Source: Bacteroidales bacterium (GTDB lineage Bacteria; Bacteroidota; Bacteroidia; Bacteroidales; UBA4181). Taken from it: a stretch of 22,378 nt of DNA. The position numbers were made by a program, and so were the translations under genes. Of this stretch, positions 13,616 through 20,283 are shown in pieces (position 1 is the stretch's first letter; the number at the start of each line of letters is the position of its first letter). The notes beneath the pieces were generated by a model. The model saw only the letters and a program-made list of their open reading frames with translations, did no database searches and was not told the origin of the DNA. Where the stretch lies: NCBI GenBank assembly GCA_031259205.1, contig JAIRLS010000043.1:1-22378 (forward strand), in the 5' to 3' direction.

Positions 13616-15652
13616 TTATTCTTCTACTTTCAGTTCCCGTTTGTAATCGCTGATGAAGCCGAACGAATTGTCGTCAATTCTGATTTCTTCGCGTGTTACG
13701 TGTCCCAATGTCATGAAAGGAATGTTGGCGGTCATCATAAAGTCAATAAAGTCGGCTTCGCGCGTGGTGGCTACACTCACCACGATACGTGACGGCGTTT
13801 CGCCAAACAGAAAAGCCTCTTTGCTGATTTCTTCGTCTTCCGTAATGTCGAATCCGAATCCGCGCACCATCGCCGATTCGATCAGCGACATGAACAGCCC
13901 GCCCCGCGTGACGGAGTGGGCAGACTTGACTAATTTCCGCGCAATGACCTGTTTCATTACCTGCAACAGTTTTGCTTCGGCTTTTATGTCTATGGCGGGC
14001 GGAAGAGCGTCTTCTTTATGGCAACAAACCCGCATATATTCGGAATCATGCTGTTGATCGCCTGTTTTGCCTATCAGGTAAATCATGTCGCCTTTTCCCT
14101 TAAATGAAATTGTCATTTGCCGGTGCTTGTCGTCCAGAAAGGCAATACATCCCAGTGAGATATTTATACATGGCGGTTCATCGGAAGAAATACAGGCTGT
14201 ATGGATATTCGACGAGGCTATTCCGAGCCGGCGACAGGAGTCGGCAATGTCACGGCGGATGTGCAATACCGTATTTTTGTAATGGTTTTCGTCGTTGCAC
14301 TTCAGTGTCAAACAGCCTGTTATTGCCAGCGGTTCTCCGCCGGAACAAACGGTTTTGCGTACTATTTCCGCTACCAGCAAGGGCGCCGTTTCTGCATATT
14401 CTTCCATTGAAAAAAGATTGGCGCCAAAAGCGACGGCAAGCGCATAGCGAGTTCCCTTGATTTGCATCACCGGCGAAGAGGAAATGAAATTGGTGGAAAG
14501 ATTGTTAGTGCCGACAGTGCTGTCGAAACGGTCAAAGAACCATTGGCGCGACATCAGGTTGGGCGAACGTGTCAGAGATAGAGCGGTATTCCTGCAATTG
14601 TCGGTTTTGGGGAATGCAGGCGGTACGAGGGGCGGCAGATGGACGGTGCGAGAAGTTGCTTCGCTGTGGCTGTGTACGTCTGTGGATGTCCTGAGTATTT
14701 CGCCTGTCCATTCGGCGATGACGGTTTGCCGGCAGTTTACGGTAAGTTTGTTTTCATCGGTTACCGTCCCTATGTGGAGCCACTGTTTGTCCCATTTGCG
14801 GCATATCCGTTCCATGTCGCTATGGCTGTCGTCATTTACGGTCACTATCAGTTTGTCCGGTTCATATTGCAATAGTTTTGGAAATTCGGAAGGCGATTTA
14901 ATCATGTTTTCCGCATGGAACAGGATCCCGCTGTTCCCGTTGGCTACCATATCGGAGCAGGCGCCGAGTATCCCGTTTTTTCCAACGGATTGCACCGCTT
15001 TTATCAGACCTTCGTCGTGCAAGTCGCAGATGAGTTCATAAGTGGTTCTGGATGCAAAGATTCCCGTCTTTCCACCGTATGCGCTCAACAGGTACACTTT
15101 GTTTCCTTCGTTGCAGGCCGAATGCAGTTGCAATGCGCGGTCGATAATGCCGATAGCGAATAAATCAACGCAAGTCCCCTTTGTTTTACGAAAACATACG
15201 TCGCCGCCTACTACCGGTACTCCGTAAATGTTGGCAGGCGAGGCGATCGAATGAACGGTTGCTTTTACTTCCGGCTGTTCCGGGTGGGCGGTATCATTCA
15301 GCGACATTGTCAGCAAAGCGGCTAATGGCTGTGAACCGTGTACAAACAAGTCCTGATAGGCTTTTCCAAACGCAGATTCGGGCGCTGTAGCCGACGAAAG
15401 GTCTACCGGCAAGGTACGGAACACGCAACTGTAGTCCTCATTGAGTTCGACAATACCTGCATGCTCTGTTGTTTCCGGTATAAACGGGTTATCGCTGCCG
15501 TTTGTCACTGTATCCCGCGCATCCTCCGCACTTTCCCACAAGCGCTCTATCAGTTCCCTCTCCCAACGGTTGAGGTCTCTGCCGGCAATACCTTGCACGT
15601 AAGCAAATGCGTCATTTTTACCGTTTCGAAACGGTTGATTGTGCTTATCCAT
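13616..15652 (-). CDS. PurL-like protein with degenerate active site
   Basis: Homologous along its length to the small form of phosphoribosylformylglycinamidine synthase (tandem AIR-synthase-like domains), which makes FGAM in purine synthesis. Fold segments are kept: GVPVVGGDVCF, SAYGGKTGIF, VGKNGILGACSDMVANGNSG, SRQWFFDRFDSTVGTNN, IKGTRYALAVAFG, CSGGEPLAITGCL. The catalytic and nucleotide-binding blocks are not: the segment equal to ESHNHPSA...GAATGxGGxxRD reads RTLPVDLSSATAPESAFGKAYQD, the DCNSRYV block reads FGANLFSM, and GGNVSFYN is gone. The frame is intact (678 residues), so it is maintained, perhaps as a structural or regulatory paralogue; another PurL should exist elsewhere. The frame runs upstream to a TTG at 15679, but that overlaps the -7 box, so ATG 15652 is preferred. 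Confidence 0.75.
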   Translation of the reverse strand: MDKHNQPFRNGKNDAFAYVQGIAGRDLNRWERELIERLWESAEDARDTVTNGSDNPFIPETTEHAGIVELNEDYSCVFRTLPVDLSSATAPESAFGKAYQDLFVHGSQPLAALLTMSLNDTAHPEQPEVKATVHSIASPANIYGVPVVGGDVCFRKTKGTCVDLFAIGIIDRALQLHSACNEGNKVYLLSAYGGKTGIFASRTTYELICDLHDEGLIKAVQSVGKNGILGACSDMVANGNSGILFHAENMIKSPSEFPKLLQYEPDKLIVTVNDDSHSDMERICRKWDKQWLHIGTVTDENKLTVNCRQTVIAEWTGEILRTSTDVHSHSEATSRTVHLPPLVPPAFPKTDNCRNTALSLTRSPNLMSRQWFFDRFDSTVGTNNLSTNFISSSPVMQIKGTRYALAVAFGANLFSMEEYAETAPLLVAEIVRKTVCSGGEPLAITGCLTLKCNDENHYKNTVLHIRRDIADSCRRLGIASSNIHTACISSDEPPCINISLGCIAFLDDKHRQMTISFKGKGDMIYLIGKTGDQQHDSEYMRVCCHKEDALPPAIDIKAEAKLLQVMKQVIARKLVKSAHSVTRGGLFMSLIESAMVRGFGFDITEDEEISKEAFLFGETPSRIVVSVATTREADFIDFMMTANIPFMTLGHVTREEIRIDDNSFGFISDYKRELKVEE

Positions 15653-15676
15653 GACCGTTATGTTTATAATTTCCGA

Positions 15677-15708
15677 CAAAATTACATAAAAAACTCAGAT
15701 ATTCCAAA
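15677..15708 (-). promoter_or_regulatory. Promoter of the PurL-like gene
   Basis: On the minus strand TTTG (15708-15705), 20 bases, then TAATTTTG (15684-15677): a full match to the Bacteroidota -33/-7 pair. The start is expected near 15673, 21 bases before ATG 15652, and this decides the choice of start codon. Confidence 0.7.
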
Positions 15709-15747
15709 CGCATGAAATGAAAAAACGTTTTTTTACAGGGGAAAGAT

Positions 15748-16198
15748 GGTTAATTCTTTTTTTGAGGTGCTATGAAAAACAATTCTTCTGACCTCCACTA
15801 TAGCGCGAAGGCGCGAAGGCACGAAGGTACGAAGGTACGAAGGTACGAAGGTACGAAGGTAGCGAAAGGCTTTCACCTGAAAGCGCGAAAGCCATCCTTT
15901 GAAGAATGTGGAACGTCCTGTAAGGACTTGATTTTCATAACCGCCGGTCGCTGACCGGCGGAAAGGAGGCCTCCCTCAGCAGTGCGGCTGCCTGAATTGA
16001 AAATCGACGCAGTCAACGGCAGGACAAATACTGCCTTTCAGGCAGAAGAAGCTATGGAGAGGCTTCCGCAGGTCGTTGACCTGCGGTTATGAAAGTTACG
16101 TCCTTTCAGGACTTTTAAGAGGGATGGGAAGAAAGCGGGAAACAAAACACGAATGGAACAGTCTACTGACCAATAGCACCTCAAAAAAAGAATTAACC
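15748..16198 (+). repeat. Dispersed inverted-repeat element, copy A (complete, 451 bp)
   Basis: Begins GGTTAATTC...GAGGTGCTAT and ends ATAGCACCTC...GAATTAACC, a perfect 26-bp terminal inverted repeat (27 with the flanking T/A). Interior: GAAAAACAATTCTTCTGACC; about seven 9-mers ACGAAGGTA/ACGAAGGCG; GTCCT/AGGAC around GTA; CCGCCGGTC/GACCGGCGG around GCT (15941-15961); CTGCCT/AGGCAG around TTC; CCGCAGGTC/GACCTGCGG around GTT (16066-16086). The two GTC-type hairpins and their flanks (TTTCATAACCG, CGGTTATGAAA) are themselves inverted relative to each other, so the whole element is a palindrome of palindromes. No coding sequence. Confidence 0.9.
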
Positions 16199-16206
16199 AA
16201 AAAAAT

Positions 16207-16557
16207 GGCTAAATCTTTTTTTGAGACGCTATGAAAAATAATTCTTCTGACCTCCGCAAAAGCGCGAAAACGGTAAGGCAAGGCATGCCTTGCACGAAGG
16301 CACGAAGGCGCGAAGGCGCGAAAGTGTGAAAGGCGCTATCAAAGTTATGAAGCAAGAATATGTACAGTCTGTGGGATTTGTTAATGTTATAATGCAGAAT
16401 ATAAACAACCTGCGGCAAATTAACAAGTAATGTCCCCAGTGTTTTCAAGTGAAAGCCTTTCTCCTCTACGTTCGCGCCTTCGCCCCTGACTAAAGCGGGA
16501 AACAAAACACGGATGGAACAAACCATGGACTGATAACGCCTTAAAAAAGAATGATCC
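16207..16557 (+). repeat. Dispersed inverted-repeat element, copy B (diverged, 351 bp)
   Basis: Starts eight bases after copy A, in the same orientation: GGCTAAATC...GAGACGCTAT and ATAACGCCTTAAAAAAG then AATGATCC. The ends are worn but clearly of the family, as are ATTCTTCTGACCTCC and AAGCGGGAAACAAAACACGG. It holds a 16-bp perfect palindrome (16278-16293, GCAAGGCATGCCTTGC) and a few 9-mers. A stretch at about 16337-16440 has no counterpart in the other copies. The large GTC-type hairpins are missing. Confidence 0.8.
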
Positions 16558-16598
16558 GGAATCATAGATATTATCAATAAAGACATTGATAATATCAG

Positions 16599-16630
16599 TT
16601 TGAAAAATACTTTATAAAGAGGTATATTTG
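16599..16630 (+). promoter_or_regulatory. Promoter of the superoxide dismutase gene
   Basis: TTTG (16599-16602), 20 bases, TATATTTG (16623-16630): an exact match to the Bacteroidota promoter pattern. The start is expected near 16634, 20 bases before ATG 16654. Confidence 0.75.
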
Positions 16631-16653
16631 TATAAATTTTAAAAATAGAAATT

Positions 16654-17340
16654 ATGAAAACATGTAATATTCAGAATAATTTTATTTCGTCGTGTGCGTT
16701 AATATGTTTCTCGCTCACTGCTGCGGGCAATCCTCCCGTATTTAAGCAATATCCGTTGCCGTATGCCTATAATGCGCTGGAGCCGTATATTGATGCGTTG
16801 ACCATGGAGATTCATTATTCGCGTCACCATGCCGCCTATGCCAAGAATTTCAACGAGGCGGTGCAGTCGCTTTCCAATGTTCCTTCCGGCATTGAGGAGA
16901 TCATGAAAAATATCTCGAAATATCCGGTAGCTGTCCGCAATAATGGCGGGGGATACTATAACCACAATCTGTACTGGGAGATCATGACGCCCAAGGGCGG
17001 CGGCGTTCCTGCCGGAAAAGTGGCGGAAGCCATACGGCAAAACTTCGGTTCGTTCGAAGCTTTTAAAGAAATCTTCTCGAAAGCCGCTTCCACCCGTTTC
17101 GGTTCGGGATGGGTATGGCTGGTTTCCAAAAAGGGAAAATTGACGGTTAGCTCTACTCCCAATCAGGATAATCCGCTGATGGACATTGCCGAAGTACAGG
17201 GAACGCCTGTCCTGTGCATTGATGTGTGGGAACATGCTTATTACCTGAAGTATCAGAACAAACGTCCGGATTATATTCAGGCTTTTTGGAATGTCATCAA
17301 CTGGAAGAAAGTCAATGAACTGTACGAAAAAAGTTTATAA
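16654..17340 (+). CDS. Exported Mn-type (Fe/Mn family) superoxide dismutase
   Basis: Converts superoxide to hydrogen peroxide and oxygen. Metal ligands of the Fe/Mn family are all present: H54 (IHYSRHHAAY), H104 (YYNHNLYW), D190 and H194 (DVWEHAYY). The second-shell glutamine is in the Mn-type place: GGGYYNH has Gly where Fe enzymes have Gln, and PNQDNPLM has Gln (Q171), suggesting manganese or cambialistic use. A hydrophobic stretch at about 10-24 ending TAAGN looks like a signal peptide, so the enzyme is probably periplasmic; the usual cytoplasmic Bacteroidales enzyme, as I recall, lacks this. The distance between the signal and the first domain block (FKQYPLPYAYNALEPYID) is short. It is a single-gene unit with its own strong promoter. 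Confidence 0.92.
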   Translation: MKTCNIQNNFISSCALICFSLTAAGNPPVFKQYPLPYAYNALEPYIDALTMEIHYSRHHAAYAKNFNEAVQSLSNVPSGIEEIMKNISKYPVAVRNNGGGYYNHNLYWEIMTPKGGGVPAGKVAEAIRQNFGSFEAFKEIFSKAASTRFGSGWVWLVSKKGKLTVSSTPNQDNPLMDIAEVQGTPVLCIDVWEHAYYLKYQNKRPDYIQAFWNVINWKKVNELYEKSL

Positions 17341-17472
17341 ACTTTCGGATTGTGCAACAACCTGTCGCCGGAGGACGAAACGCCTGTCGGCGGCGGGTTG
17401 ATTTTCAAACGGAACGGCGATTACGCTCTTAAAGAAGCGTGCTCCGCTTTCCATACGAATTTCACAGAGAGG

Positions 17473-17557
17473 AACACGGAGAAACACAGCGTTGCGCGTT
17501 GAAATACGATAGAGGCTTGCCCTCTTCCATCGACAAAACTTTGTGTTACTTCGTGTT
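17473..17557. repeat. Imperfect palindromic repeat
   Basis: AACACGGAGAAACACAG (17473-17489) and TTGTGTTACTTCGTGTT (17541-17557) are reverse complements at 14 of 17 positions. Between them CGATAGAGG (17507-17515) pairs with CCTCT...ATCG (17521-17532) around CTTGC with a three-base bulge. The whole could fold as one long broken hairpin. It is not of the dispersed element family and has no coding frame. Confidence 0.5.
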
Positions 17558-17629
17558 TTTGGTACAATACAACATTGAGTTACACCGTGCGATTATGCGT
17601 TTTTTACAATGCGACATGAAAATCCCGTA

Positions 17630-17970
17630 AAGTCGTTCGTAACTCTTTGCAGCCTGAAAAATTCGCCGAATCACTTTTCTGCGCTTTCGATAGCCTGCAA
17701 ACAGTTGCCCATATTTGTTCGGAAGCGATGGCAAGGCTTGCAAGCGTGTTCGAAAAGAAAAGTCGTCCGCAAAGCAGCCTTGCAAACGGCATGGAAAAGT
17801 TGTTCGGCAGTCATGGCAACGCAAAGATGCGGCCTGCAAAATTTTTCGCGACTCTTTGTAACGACATCGCTGTCCCGAAAAGAATGGCGAGCCTGCGTGC
17901 AAGCCTGCATTCACTGCTCCACGACTTCGGCGCTCTTTTTCTTCGAGATGAAAGTGATATTCTTTAATGT
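17630..17970. other. Unassigned stretch with degenerate short repeats
   Basis: This stretch carries irregularly repeated motifs: CCTGCAAAC, CTTGCAAGC, CCTTGCAAAC, CCTGCAAAA, CCTGCGTGCAAGC, and ACTCTTTGCA/ACTCTTTGTA, about 40 bases apart, like a decayed tandem repeat. Three frames are open over 80-135 codons on both strands, none with an ATG-plus-promoter arrangement or a family I recognise, so no gene is called. It ends just before the promoter of the lipoprotein gene. Confidence 0.4.
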
Positions 17971-18018
17971 TTTGCAAGAAAATTTTATCCGTCCGTATGC
18001 AATATCAATTATTTGATA

Positions 18019-18026
18019 TATATTTG
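18019..18026 (+). promoter_or_regulatory. -7 box of the GWxTD lipoprotein gene
   Basis: TATATTTG matches TAnnTTTG; the start is expected near 18030, 25 bases before ATG 18055. This rules out the upstream ATG at 18013, which lies before the -7 box. No -33 TTTG is seen at normal spacing. Confidence 0.55.
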
Positions 18027-18054
18027 CATTGGTATCCAAATCACGTTAATAACG

Positions 18055-19368
18055 ATGCAAAAGACATACATTCAGCGCATTGCCGGTTATTTGTTCATCC
18101 GTTGCATCTTAACAATATGCATGGTTGCAGTTATGTATTCCTGCGCGAGTAACAGAAATGTTTCCAAAACAAAAAAACCGGTGCTATATAATCCGGCTAC
18201 CACTTCTTTGCATCCGAAAGTAGGGGTTTTCCATGTTTCCGACACCGAGTCGCAGATGTTCATTTCGTTAAACACCAACGAATTGATCGTAAACGAGGCT
18301 AATGCAGAGAGAACGCCTCAAGCCGAAATCAAAATACATTATCAACTTTTTGACTGTACCGAAACCGAAAATAATAAAATTATCAGCGACAGCGCTACAT
18401 TTATTAATTCGGTGAAAGTGAAAGCCCAGCAAAAACTGCTTGTATTTCCCATTATGTTTCCGGCAATGCAGGAGCGCCGTTATATGTTGATGATACAGGT
18501 GAACGACCTGCTCAGACGCAATTATGTCCGGCAATTTCTTACAGTAGACAAGACGAGTAAATATTCCGAACAGAACTTCAGGCTGACCTATCTCAACGGT
18601 TCGCCGAAACTGGAAAAAACCGTCAATGAAAACGATGTTTTCAGAATCATATACCAGCGCAACGCTATCGACCGTATTTTTATCAAATATATGGCTGCCG
18701 CCGGTCCTGTCGCTACCTCTCCCCTGGCGAGCATATCGGCGCCGGAACTCGTCTTCAAAGCGGATTCCGTGTGGGAACAGCCCTACAACCCCACCACCAA
18801 TTTCATGTTCGGCTATGAGGGATTTTATCTGATCCAGACGGACACCATACCTCAGGAAGGATTGCTGCTGATGAATTTCGGAACGTCTTTTCCTAAGGAA
18901 AACCGTACGGTACAATTGATAGAACCCATCAAATATTTCCTGAACCAGTCGGAATATCAGAATTTGGAACAAGCCGGAACTCCCAAAAAGATGATGGACA
19001 ACTTCTGGCTGACGACGACCGGCAGCACGGACAAGGCACGAATGCTCATCCGGGTGTTTTACACTCGGATGTCCTATGCCAATCAGTATTTTACCGACGT
19101 GAAGGAAGGATGGAAAACCGATCGCGGAATAGTATACATGGTGTATGGCCTGCCCGACAACGTGCTGAAAAGTTCCGATTCGGAAACATGGGAATATACC
19201 CGCAATCGTTCCAAATCGGTCACGTTCACATTCGATAAAAAAGAAACTCCCTACTGTTCCGACCACTACGTTCTGAGAAGAGGCGACCCTCAATCAACCT
19301 ATTGGGCTGTGGCAGTCGATTCATGGAGAAAAGGAAGAGTGTTCAACATTAACGACATTGACGAATGA
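18055..19368 (+). CDS. GWxTD domain-containing lipoprotein
   Basis: Predicted envelope lipoprotein of a Bacteroidota family of unknown function. The N-terminus is a lipoprotein signal with lipobox MYSC (C30), followed by SNRNVSKTKKP, so the mature protein starts at C30 and is anchored in a membrane. The C-terminal GWxTD domain is visible at KEGWKTDRGIVYMVYGLPDNV (GWKTD at 352-356), then ETWEY. Between them is a long beta-rich region with no other recognised motif. Length 437 residues. ATG 18055 is chosen because it follows the promoter and starts the signal peptide; ATG 18013 lies before the -7 box. The stop overlaps the rlmB start by four bases (ATGA), so the two are translationally coupled, a pairing whose meaning is not clear. 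Confidence 0.88.
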   Translation: MQKTYIQRIAGYLFIRCILTICMVAVMYSCASNRNVSKTKKPVLYNPATTSLHPKVGVFHVSDTESQMFISLNTNELIVNEANAERTPQAEIKIHYQLFDCTETENNKIISDSATFINSVKVKAQQKLLVFPIMFPAMQERRYMLMIQVNDLLRRNYVRQFLTVDKTSKYSEQNFRLTYLNGSPKLEKTVNENDVFRIIYQRNAIDRIFIKYMAAAGPVATSPLASISAPELVFKADSVWEQPYNPTTNFMFGYEGFYLIQTDTIPQEGLLLMNFGTSFPKENRTVQLIEPIKYFLNQSEYQNLEQAGTPKKMMDNFWLTTTGSTDKARMLIRVFYTRMSYANQYFTDVKEGWKTDRGIVYMVYGLPDNVLKSSDSETWEYTRNRSKSVTFTFDKKETPYCSDHYVLRRGDPQSTYWAVAVDSWRKGRVFNINDIDE

Positions 19369-20114
19369 ATCCGACAGGCGCACAAATGATTTTCGGCTTG
19401 CATCCTGTGATAGAAGCCGTTGAAGCCGGCAGGGAAATCAACAAAGTACTGTTGAGAAAAGGGCTTGAAGGAGAATCGTACAAGCGGCTATTGACATTGC
19501 TGTACCGGCATGATATCCCCGTACAAATGGTGCCCGGGGAAAAACTGGACAGGGTCACCCGCAAGAACCACCAGGGCGTGATCGCCTACCTGTCGCCGGT
19601 AGAATATGCGCAGTTGGAACAACTCATCCCAATGCTTTTCGAGAACGGAGTAAATCCGTTTATCGTAGCCTGCGACAGCATTACCGATACAAGAAACGTT
19701 GGCGCCATTGCCCGTTCGGCGGTATGTGCAGGCGCACATGCCCTGTTGATACCCGTCAAAGGCACAGCCATGATAAGCGCCGACACTGTGAAAACATCCG
19801 CCGGAGCGTTGCATCATTTGGCCGTTTGCCGTACCGGTCACTTGAAATCAGCCCTTCTATATTTGAAAAACAGCGGATTGAAACTGATCGCCGCTACAGA
19901 AAAAGCTTCCGCCATATACCACCGGACAGACCTCACCGGCCCGGCCGTTCTGTTGCTGGGCGCGGAAGACACGGGCATTTCCCCCGCATACCTGTCTTTA
20001 GCCGACGTCGTGGTAAAAATTCCCCTGCAAGGGAAAATAGAATCGTTGAATGTGTCGGCAGCGGCGGCCATACTGATGTTTGAGATGGTCAGGCAAAATA
20101 CCGCCGCCATTTGA
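19365..20114 (+). CDS. rlmB: 23S rRNA 2'-O-ribose methyltransferase, RlmB-like (SpoU family)
   Basis: Predicted to methylate the 2'-hydroxyl of a guanosine in 23S rRNA (G2251 in E. coli) using S-adenosylmethionine. The N-terminal substrate-binding domain starts MIFGLHPVIEAVEAGREINKVLL. The SPOUT trefoil-knot motifs follow: CDSITDTRNVGAIARSAVCAGAHALLIP (motif 1, with the catalytic Arg/Asn), LLLGAEDTGIS (motif 2; GAED where GSEG is usual), and IPLQGKIESLNVSAAAAILMFE (motif 3). Length 249 is normal. The site specificity is inferred from overall similarity; other SpoU members (TrmH, RlmB-like paralogues) are alternatives. It overlaps the GWxTD gene by four bases and shares its promoter. Confidence 0.87.
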   Translation: MNPTGAQMIFGLHPVIEAVEAGREINKVLLRKGLEGESYKRLLTLLYRHDIPVQMVPGEKLDRVTRKNHQGVIAYLSPVEYAQLEQLIPMLFENGVNPFIVACDSITDTRNVGAIARSAVCAGAHALLIPVKGTAMISADTVKTSAGALHHLAVCRTGHLKSALLYLKNSGLKLIAATEKASAIYHRTDLTGPAVLLLGAEDTGISPAYLSLADVVVKIPLQGKIESLNVSAAAAILMFEMVRQNTAAI

Positions 20115-20157
20115 AAAGAAAAAAGCAATTGCAGAAAAGAATTGCGGAAATAATGAT

Positions 20158-20165
20158 TACCTTTG
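20158..20165 (+). promoter_or_regulatory. -7 box of tRNA-Ser
   Basis: TACCTTTG, the same box as at tRNA-Ala, ending 11 bases before the mature tRNA in both cases. No clear -33 box. Confidence 0.55.
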
Positions 20166-20176
20166 TCGCAAAATTC

Positions 20177-20263
20177 GGAAAGCTGCCAGAGAGGTCGATC
20201 GGGCCGCACTCGAAATGCGGTGTACGGGTAACCGTACCGGGGGTTCGAATCCCTCGCTTTCCG
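20177..20263 (+). tRNA. tRNA-Ser(CGA)
   Basis: An 87-base class II tRNA. Acceptor GGAAAGC pairs with GCTTTCC, with discriminator G as expected for serine. Anticodon stem CCGCA/TGCGG with loop CTCGAAA gives anticodon CGA (reads TCG). A long variable arm (TACGGGTAACCGTA) and T arm GGGGGTTCGAATCCCTC follow. The 3' CCA is not encoded. Confidence 0.95.
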
Positions 20264-20283
20264 CTGACAGGTAACAAACGATA

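Noticed and set aside
15653..15679. Start of the PurL-like gene at TTG 15679
   Set aside because: The codon overlaps the -7 box of an exact TTTG-N20-TAATTTTG promoter, so it would not be transcribed; ATG 15652 fits.
17609..18016. 135- and 106-residue frames before the lipoprotein gene
   Set aside because: Overlapping frames on both strands, one starting at TTG, no recognised family and no promoter; they follow the degenerate repeat.
18013..18054. Start of the lipoprotein gene at ATG 18013
   Set aside because: It lies before the -7 box, and the added residues would spoil the lipoprotein signal.
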